From: Acidimicrobiaceae bacterium
GTDB lineage: Bacteria > Actinomycetota > Acidimicrobiia > Acidimicrobiales > RAAP-2
Direction: 5' to 3'
DNA length: 35,134 nt
Assembly: GCA_003142095.1 (NCBI GenBank)
Contig: PLON01000026.1
Location: forward strand, 7,946-43,079
Shown: in pieces, positions 1-10,075 of the stretch
How the letters are laid out: every line of letters starts with the position of its first letter
Position numbering within the stretch: the first letter of the stretch is position 1
Translations under genes and position numbers: made by a program
Notes under the pieces: model-generated
Databases searched by the model: none
What the model was told of the DNA's origin: nothing
Seen by the model: the letters and a program-made list of their open reading frames with translations, nothing else

Positions 1-748
1 CGAAAATGCAGAGCTTCTGCTTGCCCGCGGCCGGTTCGAGCAGTTGACGTGAGGTGACACCCTCTTTGGTGATCGTCACCATCTCTCCCGGCGCGATCTC
101 GCGCACGAACGTGGCGCCCACGACGTCGAGCGCCGGTGACTCGGAGGCGACCATCCACCCTTCGGGCGCGTCGGCGGTGCCGAAGCGACCGAGACAGAGC
201 GGCCGGAACCCGTACGGGTCGCGCACCGCGTGCACCTGATTTGCTTCGAGGATCACCATGGAAAAGGCGCCTTCGACTTTGGCGAGCACGAGGCCGAGAG
301 CGTTCGCGAGCGTGGCGCCCGCGTTGACCTCAAGTTCGAGAAGTTCGGCGACGAGGTCAGAGTCGGAGAGCATCGTCGTGAATTCGATGCCGACGGCGTC
401 GGCGAGGGCCGTCGTGTTCGTGAGATTGCCGTTGTGCGCCAGAGCGAAGCCCGACGCACCGGCCGAGCGATAAACGGGCTGGGCGGCCGTCCAGTTGGCC
501 GAACCCGACGTCGAGTAGCGCGTGTGACCAATGACCAGTGCCCCGCCGAGCGCGCGCAACGTCGACTCGGCAAAAACGTGACTGACCAGACCATTGTCTT
601 TGACGACCGTGATCTGCTCATTCTGAAAGGTCGCCATGCCGGCCGACTCTTGACCCCGATGCTGCAGGGCGTAGAGCGCGTCGTAACAGAGATGAGCTAC
701 GGAGCGGCCCGGCGCGACAATGCCAACTACACCGCAGGCTTCTTTCAT
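1..748 (-). CDS. purF: Amidophosphoribosyltransferase, N-terminal part (cut by window edge)
   Basis: First committed step of purine synthesis: converts PRPP and glutamine to phosphoribosylamine. Only the first 249 codons are inside the window, and the frame runs open off the left edge. Reading from the ATG at 748 gives MKEACGVVGI, so the catalytic N-terminal Cys lies at residue 5 and a four-residue propeptide must be removed. Glutaminase (Ntn-hydrolase) motifs follow in order: LQHRGQESAG, GHTRYST, LAHNGNLTN, DPYGFRPL, SESPALD. It has the same strand as the purA-to-purL operon but is separated from it by the oppositely oriented PHP gene, so it probably has its own promoter in the 95-bp gap at 749-843. 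Identification is secure; the PRTase half is not visible. Confidence 0.95.
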   Translation of the reverse strand, partial: MKEACGVVGIVAPGRSVAHLCYDALYALQHRGQESAGMATFQNEQITVVKDNGLVSHVFAESTLRALGGALVIGHTRYSTSGSANWTAAQPVYRSAGASGFALAHNGNLTNTTALADAVGIEFTTMLSDSDLVAELLELEVNAGATLANALGLVLAKVEGAFSMVILEANQVHAVRDPYGFRPLCLGRFGTADAPEGWMVASESPALDVVGATFVREIAPGEMVTITKEGVTSRQLLEPAAGKQKLCIF

Positions 749-843
749 GACCCTTGCAGGTTACGGGTCATAAGGGGGTTGCGCACCGCCTCAGTCTCGC
801 ACAGAGCCCCGGGCGCTTCGGACACTTTGGCTACGCTACATCG

Positions 844-1764
844 ATGATCGACCTGCACCTCCACTCGACGTTCTCCGATGGCTCGGACACGCCCAGTGAG
901 TTGGCGGCCAAGGCCCACCAACTGGGACTTCGCGCAATCTCGCTGACCGACCACGACTCGACTCGCAGCTTCACCGAGATGGACGTTGCGGCGAGCAGCT
1001 ACGGAATCGAGCTCGTGCCGGGCGTCGAAGTGTCACTTCGCGATAACGAATTCCCCATGCGCCGAGGCGATCGCGACGTCCCGCGCAACGTCCACGTGCT
1101 CGCCTACTTCTTACCCATGACCCCCGCTCACCCACTTCAACAGCAACTCGCGAGCCTCCGCCATGACCGCGACGTACGCAACCTCGAACTAGTAGCGCTC
1201 CTCCAACAAAAAGGCTTCGAGCGTTTGACGCTCGAGTACCTGACCAACATCTCGGGCAACGTGCACTCCGTCGGTCGCCCGCACTTCGCGCGCGCCATGT
1301 TCGAACTGCACCCCGAGATCGTGGGCGAGCGGACCGACGAGCGCTGGAACCAGCTCTTCATCGATTGGCTCGGTTCGTCGGGTTTCGCCTACATCCCCAA
1401 AACCTCCATGCCCATCGAGCAGTTCGTCGACGCGGCCACCGGTTCGTCGACGGTGTTTTCAATCGCTCACCCTCTGGTCAACTACGTCGGCGACCTGTCC
1501 AGTGCGGCGATCGAAAAGACCATGCCCCGGGTGCTGGCGTCCCTGCGCGAGCGCGGATTCAAAGGCGTCGAGGCTTACTACGGGGGAACCAACGAGGCCA
1601 CGCGCAAGCTGATGGTGAAGTTGACGCGCGACGCGGGCATGATTCCGACCGGCGGCTCGGACTACCACGGCCACTACAAGGAAGATGTTTCTCTCGGCGT
1701 TGGGCGCTCGGGCGACCTACGGGTGCCCGACGAGATTCTCGACGAGCTAAAGGCCGCTCGCTAG
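844..1764 (+). CDS. PHP-domain metal-dependent phosphoesterase (YciV/TrpH-like)
   Basis: A 306-residue PHP-family protein. Metal-binding motifs are in order: DLHLHS (H5, H7), LTDHDST (D36-D38), PGVEVS (E62), an AHP in the middle and SDYHGH near residue 272. This set fits the family whose characterised members hydrolyse 3',5'-nucleotide bisphosphates or trim RNA 5' ends; the substrate here cannot be told from sequence. The ATG at 844 was preferred over an upstream frame extension because the protein then begins directly with the first PHP strand. A TACGCT hexamer at 832-837 ends 6 nt before this ATG, which would suit a leaderless transcript. The 3' end overlaps the convergent purL stop by 4 bp. 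Confidence 0.85.
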   Translation: MIDLHLHSTFSDGSDTPSELAAKAHQLGLRAISLTDHDSTRSFTEMDVAASSYGIELVPGVEVSLRDNEFPMRRGDRDVPRNVHVLAYFLPMTPAHPLQQQLASLRHDRDVRNLELVALLQQKGFERLTLEYLTNISGNVHSVGRPHFARAMFELHPEIVGERTDERWNQLFIDWLGSSGFAYIPKTSMPIEQFVDAATGSSTVFSIAHPLVNYVGDLSSAAIEKTMPRVLASLRERGFKGVEAYYGGTNEATRKLMVKLTRDAGMIPTGGSDYHGHYKEDVSLGVGRSGDLRVPDEILDELKAAR

Positions 1765-4031
1765 TTCGCTTCGAGCGCGTCGACGAGGGCACCCGCGCGC
1801 CGACGCGCGATCTCCTCGACCGAGAGGTCAACTGCGTTGCCAATCGTCAGTCGTTCGCCGCCCACAACACCCAGTACTGCGACCGGGGCACCGACATCCG
1901 CGGCGCGAGCGCTGAATGCGGCGGGATCGTTCGTCGCCACGACAAACCGCCCGGGAAACTCGCTGAAGAGTTCCCCGTGACCTTCGAGTTCTTCGACGCG
2001 CGCGCCAATCCCGGTGACGGCCACCATCTCGGCAAGAGCCGTTGCGAGTCCGCCACCACCCACGTCGTGCACGGCCGTCACGTCGCTGTCGTGGCCGGCA
2101 CAGATCGACGCCACTTCGCCCGTCACGAACGGCAACGTCGCGTGCAACGCCCCTGGTTCAACGCCAGTGAGGTGTCCGCCGCGGCGATGACGCCGGGTGG
2201 CCCAGCGCGAACCGCCGAGAGGAAAGGGCACGTCGCCGTCGGCGTGGCGAGCGCCCACCAGTACGACCGTGTCGCCGTCGCGCCAGTTCCAGCCCGGTGG
2301 TGGCGCGACGAGGTGGTCGATCACGCCGAGCAGGCCCATCACCGGGGTGGGGTCGATGTCGTTGCCGCCACTCTCGTTGTAGAGCGAGACGTTGCCGCCA
2401 ATGACAGGCAGGTTCAGTCCGTTACAGGCTTCGGCCATCCCGTCGATGGACTCCGAGAGTTGCCACATCACGGCCGGGTGTTCCGGATTTCCGAAATTGA
2501 GACAATTAACGACGGCCTTCGCGGTGGCTCCGACACAGGCCAAGTTGGCGACGCCCTCGATGACCGTGAGCGCCGTACCGAGGCGGGGATCGAGCGCGCA
2601 CCAGCGGGGATTCGAATCCGTCGAGATGGCGATTCCCTTGGTGGAGGCCGGTAAGCCCGGTCCCGCCAGACGGAGCAACGCGGCGTCGCGGCCCGGACCG
2701 ACGACGGTATTCAAGAACAACTGCGAGTCGTACTGGCGATAGACCCACGCCGGGTCCACGAGCAAGTCCAGCAGATCGTCGTTCGGTGAGCCGATTGGTT
2801 CGTCGTCCGTCGGGTCGTCGGCGAGCACGGCGTCCAGCCAGTCGGGACGCTCGCGCGGCCGGTCGTAGAGAGGTGCTTCGTCCGCCAGCGCGGACGCCGG
2901 CACTTCAGCGAGGATCTCTCCGTCGAAGCCGTCACGAATGCGCAGCATCGCGCGCGTGACTCCGTCGGCGCCAACGGTCGGCGCGACCACGTGACCCACG
3001 ACGCTCGCGCGAACCTCCCATTTGTTGCAGATCGCCTGAACGGCCGCCAAGTTCTCGGGCGTAATGATGGCGACCATTCGCTCTTGGGACTCCGAGGTCA
3101 TGATCTCGTAGGGGGCCATGCCGAGTTCGCGCAGTGGCACGGCTGTCACGTCGACGTCCATGCCCACACCCCCGCGCGCCGCAGTCTCGCTGGTCCCACA
3201 GACCAGCCCAGCTCCGCCAAGGTCCTGGATTCCGACGACGTAGCCGCCGTCCAGAAGCTCGAGACAGGCCTCAATGAGACGTTTCTCCTCGTAGGGGTCG
3301 CCGACCTGCACGCTCGGTCGTTTCGCCTCGTCGATCGATGCGGCGCCGTCTTCACCGGAGAAACCCGCCGAGGCCAAAACCGACACTCCGCCGATCCCGT
3401 CGCGACCAGTGCGCGATCCGAGCAGGACCGCCAGGTTGCCGACCCCCGACGCCACGCCAAGTACCAGGCGCTCTACCGGGAGGGCCCCGACGCAGAGAAC
3501 GTTCACCAGAGGATTGGCGCTGTAGCAGTCGTCGAAGGTCAGTTCTCCCCCGATCGTCGGAACGCCGACGGAGTTGCCGTAGCCCGAGATGCCCGAGACG
3601 ACGCCTTCCACCAACCAGCGTTGACGGGCGTCGTTGAGTTCGCCAAAGAAGAGCGGATCCATCACCGCCAGGGGACGTGCGCCCATGGTGAAGACGTCGC
3701 GCAAGATACCCCCGACACCGGTGGCGGCACCCTGGTAGGGCTCAATCGCGGAGGGATGGTTGTGGCTTTCAATGCGGATAGCGACCGCGATCCCATCACC
3801 GGCGTCGATGACTCCGGCATTCTCGCCCGGTCCGACGAGCACGTGCGCGCCCGTCGTCGGGAGACGACGCAGATGCAGTCGCGACGACTTATACGAGCAG
3901 TGCTCGGACCACATCACGCCAAAGAGTGCTAATTCAAGGTGATTAGGGTCGCGACCGAGGACCGCTTTGATCTGTTCGAATTCTTCGTCGCTCAACCCGA
4001 GGGCTCCGTGGAGGCTCGCGGGGGAATTCAC
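1761..4031 (-). CDS. purL: Phosphoribosylformylglycinamidine synthase subunit PurL
   Basis: The ATP-dependent synthetase subunit of the three-part FGAM synthase (PurL, PurQ, PurS), which converts FGAR to FGAM in purine synthesis. At 756 residues from a GTG start it is the small bacterial type, not the fused 1300-residue form. The family signature GVMWSEHCSYKSSR is at about residues 38-51. Glycine-rich AIRS-type ATP-binding segments follow in both halves, including SHNHPSAIEPYQGAATGVGG and GGNVSLYNES. It lies 44 bp downstream of purQ and is the last gene of the operon. Its 3' end meets the PHP gene tail to tail with a 4-bp overlap, leaving no room for a separate terminator. Confidence 0.96.
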   Translation of the reverse strand: MNSPASLHGALGLSDEEFEQIKAVLGRDPNHLELALFGVMWSEHCSYKSSRLHLRRLPTTGAHVLVGPGENAGVIDAGDGIAVAIRIESHNHPSAIEPYQGAATGVGGILRDVFTMGARPLAVMDPLFFGELNDARQRWLVEGVVSGISGYGNSVGVPTIGGELTFDDCYSANPLVNVLCVGALPVERLVLGVASGVGNLAVLLGSRTGRDGIGGVSVLASAGFSGEDGAASIDEAKRPSVQVGDPYEEKRLIEACLELLDGGYVVGIQDLGGAGLVCGTSETAARGGVGMDVDVTAVPLRELGMAPYEIMTSESQERMVAIITPENLAAVQAICNKWEVRASVVGHVVAPTVGADGVTRAMLRIRDGFDGEILAEVPASALADEAPLYDRPRERPDWLDAVLADDPTDDEPIGSPNDDLLDLLVDPAWVYRQYDSQLFLNTVVGPGRDAALLRLAGPGLPASTKGIAISTDSNPRWCALDPRLGTALTVIEGVANLACVGATAKAVVNCLNFGNPEHPAVMWQLSESIDGMAEACNGLNLPVIGGNVSLYNESGGNDIDPTPVMGLLGVIDHLVAPPPGWNWRDGDTVVLVGARHADGDVPFPLGGSRWATRRHRRGGHLTGVEPGALHATLPFVTGEVASICAGHDSDVTAVHDVGGGGLATALAEMVAVTGIGARVEELEGHGELFSEFPGRFVVATNDPAAFSARAADVGAPVAVLGVVGGERLTIGNAVDLSVEEIARRRAGALVDALEAN

Positions 4032-4075
4032 GCCTCAAAACTACCCGGCGCGCACGAGCACTCCCGCGCGACTCC

Positions 4076-4753
4076 TTAAAGGACGAATGACGCGATGGGC
4101 GCCGTTACGAAGCTCTCAAGGAGAATTCGCCCGTCGTCGCTGCCGAGCAACGTCGACATTGCCCGTTCAGGGTGCGGCATGAGCCCGACCACGTTGCCGC
4201 GCGCGTTGGTGATGCCCGCGATATCGCCGCGCGATCCGTTGGGGTTCTCCTTGTAGGTGAGAACAATGCGGTCATTGGCTATTAATTCGTCGTAGGTGGC
4301 GTCGTCGCAGGTGTACGAACCCGAGAAGTGATTGATGGGAATGACGAGCTCTTGGCCCAACGTCGCGTGAGACGTCAACACCGACGCCGTTGATGAAACC
4401 ACGAGCGTCGTCGGTTGACAGAGAAATGTGAGTCCACGATTCTTCTGTAAAGCTCCCGGCAAAAGACCCGCTTCGGTGAGAACCTGAAAGCCGTTGCAGA
4501 TCCCGAGCACCGACCCTCCGTCGGAAGCGAAACGCGTCACGGCCTCCATGACCGGCGAAAAACGCGCGAGCGCGCCGGGTCGAAGGTAGTCGCCGTGGGC
4601 GAAGCCCCCGGGCAGAATGATCGCGTCGAAGCCGTCGAGGTCGGTCACTGAGTGCCATACCAACTCCGCGTCAGCCCCGAGACTGGTCATCGCAGCGAGA
4701 GCGTCGTACTCGCAGTTCGATCCGGGGAAAACGACGACGCCGACTCGCGTCAC
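4076..4753 (-). CDS. purQ: Phosphoribosylformylglycinamidine synthase subunit PurQ (glutaminase)
   Basis: Class I glutamine amidotransferase subunit that supplies ammonia to PurL. The 225 residues start MTRVGVVVFPGSNCEYDA, the typical PurQ N terminus. The oxyanion strand ILPGGFAHGDY and the nucleophile elbow GICNGFQ (the Cys is catalytic) are present, and the C-terminal PHPERA supplies the His and Glu of the triad. The GTG start overlaps the purS stop by 4 bp (GTGA), which suggests translational coupling and matched subunit amounts. It is followed by purL after 44 bp. Confidence 0.96.
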   Translation of the reverse strand: MTRVGVVVFPGSNCEYDALAAMTSLGADAELVWHSVTDLDGFDAIILPGGFAHGDYLRPGALARFSPVMEAVTRFASDGGSVLGICNGFQVLTEAGLLPGALQKNRGLTFLCQPTTLVVSSTASVLTSHATLGQELVIPINHFSGSYTCDDATYDELIANDRIVLTYKENPNGSRGDIAGITNARGNVVGLMPHPERAMSTLLGSDDGRILLESFVTAPIASFVL

Positions 4754-5010
4754 GAGGCGTGCACCGCGCCGAGACGCGCGCTCGCGTCTTCAATCACTGG
4801 ATTCGAGAGCAGTCGCTCGGCGAGCGCCGTCGCCTTCTCGAGGGCGTCGGTTTCACTATCGGCGTCGATGTTCATGCGAAAGGATTTTCCGGCTTTGACG
4901 TCGGTGACGCCAGTAAAACCGAGGGCCGGTAGAGCGCGTTCGATGGTGGCGCCCTCGGGATCGGCGATGCCGGCGCGCAGCGTCACGTCGACGATAACGA
5001 AGTAGTTCAC
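4750..5010 (-). CDS. purS: Phosphoribosylformylglycinamidine synthase subunit PurS
   Basis: Small structural subunit that bridges PurL and PurQ. The start chosen is the GTG at 5010, giving 86 residues beginning MNYFVIVDVTLRAG, which matches the usual PurS beta strand. A longer frame to 5028 would add MVRFFS and overlap purC by more than 20 bp. With the GTG start the overlap with the purC stop is 4 bp (GTGA), the same arrangement as at purS-purQ, purD-purB and purA-purD. The later segment GFTGVTDVKAGKSFRMNID is typical of the family. Confidence 0.93.
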   Translation of the reverse strand: MNYFVIVDVTLRAGIADPEGATIERALPALGFTGVTDVKAGKSFRMNIDADSETDALEKATALAERLLSNPVIEDASARLGAVHAS

Positions 5011-5912
5011 TGAGAAAAACCGTACCATTCGAACAACGATCGTCCGGTCACGCGCTCGTACGCGGCGACGTAGCGCGTGGAGGTTTCGGCAACGATCTCG
5101 TCGGGCACGGGCGGGGGCGGTGGGGTTCGATCCCAGTCCTGCGTGCTGAGCCAGTCGCGAAATGGTTGCTTGTCGAAGGCCGGCGGCGTCTCGCCGGGAC
5201 GCACGTCATTGGCCGGCCAGATCCGAGAGGAATCGGGCGTCAGCACTTCGTCACAGATCGCGAGTCGCCCGTCCACGAAGCCCAACTCGAACTTCGTATC
5301 GGCGAGCACCAGTCCGACACGGTGCAGTTTTTCTGCCGCACGGCGAAATAGATCCAGACAGAGCGCCTTCGCCTCGTCGAGACGTTCCGGGCCAACGATC
5401 TCGGCGGCTGTTGCGAGATCGATGTTGAGATCGTGGCCCGACTCGGCCTTGGTCGACGGCGTAAAGATCGGCTCGGGAAAGGGATCGGTGAGGCGCATCC
5501 CGGCGGGCGCGGGCATGTGGTGCACCGTGCCCTCGGCGACGTACTCGTCGTACGCCTGGCCGGCGAGACGCCCGCGAACAATGCACTCGAGGTTCAACAT
5601 CTCCGCGCGACGCACCAGCATCGTTCGTCCGTGCAAGTCGGGCCGGTCGTAGAAGCCGACGACCGTGTGATCGATCACTCGCGGGTCGCAGCTCACGAGC
5701 GCGCTCGGCACGTCACTGAACTCGTGGACCCAGTAATCGGTGAGACCGGTGAGCACTCGCCCTTTGTCGGGGATCGGTTCGTTCATCACCACGTCGAACG
5801 CGCTCAGTCGATCAGACGCAACCATCAGCATCAACTCGTCGTCAACTTCGTAGAGGTCACGAACTTTGCCGGAATAGAGATGAGGCAGGTTCAACTCGCT
5901 TATGTGCGCCAC
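5007..5912 (-). CDS. purC: SAICAR synthase
   Basis: Phosphoribosylaminoimidazole-succinocarboxamide synthase: joins CAIR and aspartate using ATP. At 301 residues it belongs to the longer class, with insertions relative to the roughly 240-residue E. coli enzyme. It starts at a GTG with LPHLYSGKVRDLYEVDD, followed by the ATP-site segment SDRLSAFD at about 33-40 and GLVLADTKFELG, ICDEVLTPDSSR further on. The 5' end overlaps the purB stop by 13 bp and the 3' end overlaps purS by 4 bp, so it lies inside one transcription unit. Confidence 0.96.
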   Translation of the reverse strand: MAHISELNLPHLYSGKVRDLYEVDDELMLMVASDRLSAFDVVMNEPIPDKGRVLTGLTDYWVHEFSDVPSALVSCDPRVIDHTVVGFYDRPDLHGRTMLVRRAEMLNLECIVRGRLAGQAYDEYVAEGTVHHMPAPAGMRLTDPFPEPIFTPSTKAESGHDLNIDLATAAEIVGPERLDEAKALCLDLFRRAAEKLHRVGLVLADTKFELGFVDGRLAICDEVLTPDSSRIWPANDVRPGETPPAFDKQPFRDWLSTQDWDRTPPPPPVPDEIVAETSTRYVAAYERVTGRSLFEWYGFSQ

Positions 5913-7207
5913 GTCAACGACTCCAGAATTCGACGGCGGTGTGTCAAGAGCCGGTCGAGGTCAAACGCCCGCGCGATCGCCGCGTCAGTGAGGGCAACCT
6001 CGTCGTCGCTCTCGATGACCTCACGAAAGTTGCGACGCTGCTCGATGGCGGCGCGTGACGCCTTTTGGACAATACGGTACGCCTCGTCGCGGTTCATGCC
6101 CGACTCGATGAGAGCCAGCAGCACCGACTGCGAAAAGACCAGGCCCAGCGAGCTCTCGGTGAGGTTGGCCAGGGCGCGTTCGGCGTGCACCACGGCCCCG
6201 TCGGCGAGCCAGGTGGCCTTACGCAACATATAGACGGTGAGCTGCAGGGCGTCGGGCAGAACGACGCGCTCGACACTCGAGTGTGAGATGTCGCGCTCGT
6301 GCCACAGGGCGACGTCTTCGAGTCCCGCTTGGAGGTAGCCGCGCAGCACGCGCGCGAGACCCACGAGTCGTTCGGCGACGACCGGGTTTCGCTTGTGGGG
6401 CATCGCCGACGAACCTTTTTGTCCCGGGGCGAACGGCTCCTCCATCTCGCCGACTTCGCTTCGTGCGAGAAGACGCACCTCGAGAGCGAACTGTTCAATC
6501 GACGTGCCAATCGCGGCGCAGGCGTAGAGGACTTCCGCGTGACGATCACGCGCGATGACCTGGGTCGCAGGAACCGGCTCGAGCCCGAGGTGCTGACAGA
6601 CGTACGTCTCGACGGACGGATCAATGTTGGAGAACGTGCCCACGGCGCCGCTCAACTTGCCCACGGCGATGGCGCGACGAGCGTTGTTGGCCCGTTCGAG
6701 ATCACGATCGACCTGCAGAGCGAAGAGCGCGAACTTCTGGCCGTAGGTCGTGGGCTCGGCGTGCATGCCGTGCGTTCGTCCAACGACAGGCGTGTCGACG
6801 GTCTCCACGGCCCGGCGCGTGAGCGCATCGCGCAGATTCGTGACTTCCGTGATGACGATGTCCATCGCTTGAGTGAGGCAGTAACAGAGCGCCGTGTCGA
6901 CGACGTCGGACGACGTCAACCCGTAGTGGACCCAGGCGCCCTCGGGCATACCGATGCGCTCTTGGACGACGTCAACGAAGGCCGCGGTGTCGTGGTTGGT
7001 GATCTCTTCGCGTTCGTTGACGGCTGCTACGAACGCGGCGTCGACGACGGGACGGCGACTGCGAAGGGCCTTCGCGTCGGCGACGGGCACGACTTCGAGT
7101 TCGGCCAGGGCCTCGGCCGCCAACAGTTCGACCTCAAGCATCATGTCGAAACGGCGCTCGTCGCTAAAGATCTCCGCGACGTCCTTCGGGGCGTATCTCG
7201 GTATCAC
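5900..7207 (-). CDS. purB: Adenylosuccinate lyase
   Basis: Acts twice in purine synthesis, releasing fumarate from SAICAR and from adenylosuccinate. The 435 residues carry the fumarase/aspartase superfamily signature SSAMPHKRNP at 266-275, TSSDVVDT at about 98-105 and GRTHGMHAEP at about 143-152, which holds a catalytic histidine. The GTG start overlaps the purD stop by 4 bp. No frameshift or missing motif was seen. Confidence 0.96.
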   Translation of the reverse strand: MIPRYAPKDVAEIFSDERRFDMMLEVELLAAEALAELEVVPVADAKALRSRRPVVDAAFVAAVNEREEITNHDTAAFVDVVQERIGMPEGAWVHYGLTSSDVVDTALCYCLTQAMDIVITEVTNLRDALTRRAVETVDTPVVGRTHGMHAEPTTYGQKFALFALQVDRDLERANNARRAIAVGKLSGAVGTFSNIDPSVETYVCQHLGLEPVPATQVIARDRHAEVLYACAAIGTSIEQFALEVRLLARSEVGEMEEPFAPGQKGSSAMPHKRNPVVAERLVGLARVLRGYLQAGLEDVALWHERDISHSSVERVVLPDALQLTVYMLRKATWLADGAVVHAERALANLTESSLGLVFSQSVLLALIESGMNRDEAYRIVQKASRAAIEQRRNFREVIESDDEVALTDAAIARAFDLDRLLTHRRRILESLTWRT

Positions 7208-8466
7208 GTCTCTCCTTGGGTCGCGACGAGCGCAATGTCGCCTCGTCGCACACTTCCCCTAAAGGTTATGAGTCCGGCCCCTTGATAGGCGCGCTCGCGT
7301 GCTGTCGCGAGATCGTCGCCGAAGCCGGTCACGGCGAGTACTCGCCCGCCATTGGTGACAAAGCGTCCCTGGTCGTCGCTCTTCGTACCCGCGTGAAAGA
7401 CGACCACGTGCTCGTTCGGCGTCGCGAGCTGTCCGTCGGGACCAAGACCTTCGATCACGTCGCCGGTGCGCGGGTTCTGCGGATAGCCCTCGCTCGCGAG
7501 TACGACCGTCACGGCGGCGCCGGCGCCCGACCACGACGCGGTGGCACCGTCAAGGCACCCCTCGCCCACGCGCAATAAGAGATCGAAGAGCTTGTCGCCG
7601 AGCAGCGGAACGAGGACCTCGGTCTCGGGGTCGCCGAAGCGCACGTTGTACTCGAGCAGTTTCGGACCCGTCGCCGTGAGCATCACGCCCGCGTAGAGCA
7701 CGCCGCGAAAGTCAATACCGCGACGCTTCAACTCGTGCATCGTCGGAGTGACGATGTCGCGCATGATGTCAAAGACCTGTTCACCGGTCATTTTGTTCAT
7801 CGGGGCGTAGGCCCCCATGCCTCCGGTGTTGGCCCCTGAGTCGCCGTCGCCGACACGTTTGAAGTCCTGGGACGGTGCAAGTGCGATCGTGTTCGTCCCG
7901 TCCGAGAGCACGTGGAACGAGCACTCTTCACCCACGAGTCCCTCTTCGATGACGACCGTCGTTCCCGCGTCGCCGAACGCTGCGCCGCTCAACTTTTCTT
8001 GAACATCGCGACGCGCCTCGTCGAGGTCGCTCGTCACAAGGACACCCTTACCTGCGGCGAGACCGTCGGTCTTGATCACGTAGGGCGGTTTCATCGTGGA
8101 AAGAAACTCGAAGGCCGACGTTTCCTCCCTAAATGAGCCGTACGCTGCGGTGGGAATACCGGCCGCGGTGAAGAACTCCTTCATGTACGACTTCGAGCCT
8201 TCAAGCTGCGCGCCCACCGCGCCCGGACCAACGACTGTCTTTCCCTGTGCGCGAAGTTGATCGGCGAGACCGGCGACGAGAGGCGCTTCGGGGCCAACGA
8301 CAAAGAGGTCGGCGTCGAGTTCCGTCGCCGGTGTCGACACGCAGGTCAGTCCGTGTGCCGCGATGCCGTCGTTCCCCGGAGTGACGATGACCTCAGCGCT
8401 TTTCGCCAGCCCATACGCCAGGGCGTGTTCTCGCGCGCCCGAACCGACAATGACACAGCGGCTCAC
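7204..8466 (-). CDS. purD: Phosphoribosylamine-glycine ligase (GAR synthetase)
   Basis: Second step of purine synthesis: ATP-dependent joining of phosphoribosylamine and glycine. The frame is open well into purA, but the GTG at 8466 is preferred. It gives [19 protein letters not shown], the standard PurD N terminus, and forms a 4-bp GTGA overlap with the purA stop. The protein is 420 residues. Typical ATP-grasp segments follow, including [23 protein letters not shown] and [11 protein letters not shown]. It feeds directly into the pathway encoded around it. Confidence 0.95.
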   Translation of the reverse strand: MSRCVIVGSGAREHALAYGLAKSAEVIVTPGNDGIAAHGLTCVSTPATELDADLFVVGPEAPLVAGLADQLRAQGKTVVGPGAVGAQLEGSKSYMKEFFTAAGIPTAAYGSFREETSAFEFLSTMKPPYVIKTDGLAAGKGVLVTSDLDEARRDVQEKLSGAAFGDAGTTVVIEEGLVGEECSFHVLSDGTNTIALAPSQDFKRVGDGDSGANTGGMGAYAPMNKMTGEQVFDIMRDIVTPTMHELKRRGIDFRGVLYAGVMLTATGPKLLEYNVRFGDPETEVLVPLLGDKLFDLLLRVGEGCLDGATASWSGAGAAVTVVLASEGYPQNPRTGDVIEGLGPDGQLATPNEHVVVFHAGTKSDDQGRFVTNGGRVLAVTGFGDDLATARERAYQGAGLITFRGSVRRGDIALVATQGET

Positions 8467-9740
8467 GACGGTCGAACGAACTGCTCCCGGCCGGGACCAA
8501 CGCCCACGACCGAGATGGGGACCCCGATCACGCTTTCTAGGAACTTGATGTAGTTCTGCGCAGCACTCGGAAGTTCGTCGTACTTCGTGGCCGACGTGAT
8601 GTCGCTTTGCCAACCGGGCACGGTTTCGTAGATGGGAGAGACGTCGTGGAGAATCGACTGGTGATAGGGCGGAAAGTCGTAGTGGACGCCGCGAGCCTCG
8701 TAGCCCACACAGACCTTGATCTCTTCCAGCGTGTCGAGCACGTCGAGTTTCGTCAGGGCGACTTCGGTCAGGGAGTTAAGACGCGCCGCCTGACGGGCCA
8801 TGACGGCGTCGAACCAGCCCACCCGGCGACGCCGCCCGGTGTTCGTACCGAACTCTTGACCGCGCTCGACTAACAAGGCGTCGAGCTCGCCGTCTAGTTC
8901 GGTTGGAAAGGGTCCAGCGCCCACGCGAGTGACGTACGCCTTGGCGATCCCGACGACGTCGGTGATGTCACGCGGGCCGAGGCCCGAACCGGCGCACGCT
9001 CCCCCCGCGACAGGATTCGACGACGTCACGAAGGGATACGTCCCGTGGTCGAGATCGAGGAACGTCGCCTGGGTGCTCTCGAGCAGGATCCGCTGGCCAC
9101 GATCCAGCGCATCGTGCACGATGGCCACCGTGTCGCCAATCATTGGGGCGAGCCGAGGCGTCAGTTCATCGAGATAGCGTTCGGCGATGTCCTTGGCACT
9201 CATCGCGGGACGGTTATAGATCTTGGTCAAGACAAGGTTCTTTTCGTGCAGGACCACGTCGAGCTTCTCGCGAAAGATCTTCGGATCGAGCAAGTCCTGC
9301 ACCCGCAGTCCCACCCGCGACGACTTGTCGGCGTAGGCCGGGCCGATGCCTCGTTTGGTGGTGCCGAGCGCGTTCTTGCCGAGGAATCGCTCAGTCAACC
9401 GATCGAGTTCTTGGTGGTAGGGCATGATCAGGTGCGCGTTGCCCGAGAGAACGAGGCGAGAGGTATCAACGCCTTTTTCACCGAGCCGATCGAGTTCGTC
9501 GAGAAGAACGGCGGGGTCGACCACCACGCCGTTGCCAATAACGGGAGTGATGTTGGGATTGAGGATGCCGGCAGGTACCAGCTGCAAGGAGAACGCTTCG
9601 CCGTTGACGACGATCCGATAACCGGCGTTGTGTCCGCCCTGATAGCGAACGACGACGTCCATGTCGTGGGCCAGAAGGTCGGTGAGTTTTCCCTTGCCTT
9701 CGTCACCCCACTGGGTTCCGACTACCACGGTTGCGGGCAC
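8463..9740 (-). CDS. purA: Adenylosuccinate synthetase
   Basis: Commits IMP to AMP by GTP-dependent addition of aspartate. The 425 residues begin at a GTG with [18 protein letters not shown]; the GDEGKGK phosphate-binding loop is at 12-18. [13 protein letters not shown] and the loop ending in [10 protein letters not shown] are also present. A clear ribosome site AGGGAG lies 4 nt upstream of the GTG (9745-9750, minus). It is the first gene of the operon purA-purD-purB-purC-purS-purQ-purL, so the operon promoter should lie within 9741-10075. Placing AMP-branch genes with the early steps puts all of these under one control. Confidence 0.96.
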   Translation of the reverse strand: MPATVVVGTQWGDEGKGKLTDLLAHDMDVVVRYQGGHNAGYRIVVNGEAFSLQLVPAGILNPNITPVIGNGVVVDPAVLLDELDRLGEKGVDTSRLVLSGNAHLIMPYHQELDRLTERFLGKNALGTTKRGIGPAYADKSSRVGLRVQDLLDPKIFREKLDVVLHEKNLVLTKIYNRPAMSAKDIAERYLDELTPRLAPMIGDTVAIVHDALDRGQRILLESTQATFLDLDHGTYPFVTSSNPVAGGACAGSGLGPRDITDVVGIAKAYVTRVGAGPFPTELDGELDALLVERGQEFGTNTGRRRRVGWFDAVMARQAARLNSLTEVALTKLDVLDTLEEIKVCVGYEARGVHYDFPPYHQSILHDVSPIYETVPGWQSDITSATKYDELPSAAQNYIKFLESVIGVPISVVGVGPGREQFVRPS

Positions 9741-10075
9741 TTGACTCCCTCAAGACGGCCTCGTTGCAACGAAAGTCTACTTTAGAGAAACAAACGCCCC
9801 TTTAGGGACGAGTCGGCTGACGGTTAGCTCGACGCGAAACGCTCATAAAGGGAAATTGAATGAGGATTCGGTTCTATTTCGATTCCAGCCCAGCCTCATG
9901 TGACCGAGCGACAGCGAATCCCGGTTTCATCGACGTGTCTGAACTCGGAAGTTGCCCACAGGTTACCGGACGAAATGAGGGATAGGAGGAAAAACGCACT
10001 TCTTAATGCTGTTACATTACGCCTTCATGACTGCTATTATCAATCACAAGTACTGTTGAAAGGCGAATTACAATC
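9741..10075. other. Intergenic region between purA and fic (divergent)
   Basis: About 335 bp without a convincing gene. It separates the divergent purA and fic genes and should hold both promoters. A TAAAGT or TAGACT hexamer on the minus strand is a possible -10 for purA, but I found no good -35 partner. The right half (about 9960-10075) is clearly more AT-rich than the pur genes, like the fic gene that follows. A small plus-strand open frame overlaps the fic start and shows no coding signs. Confidence 0.5.

Noticed and set aside
1365-2654. 429-codon plus-strand frame opposite purL
   Set aside because: Shadow frame of the PHP and purL genes, typical of high-GC DNA; its translation has no domain pattern.
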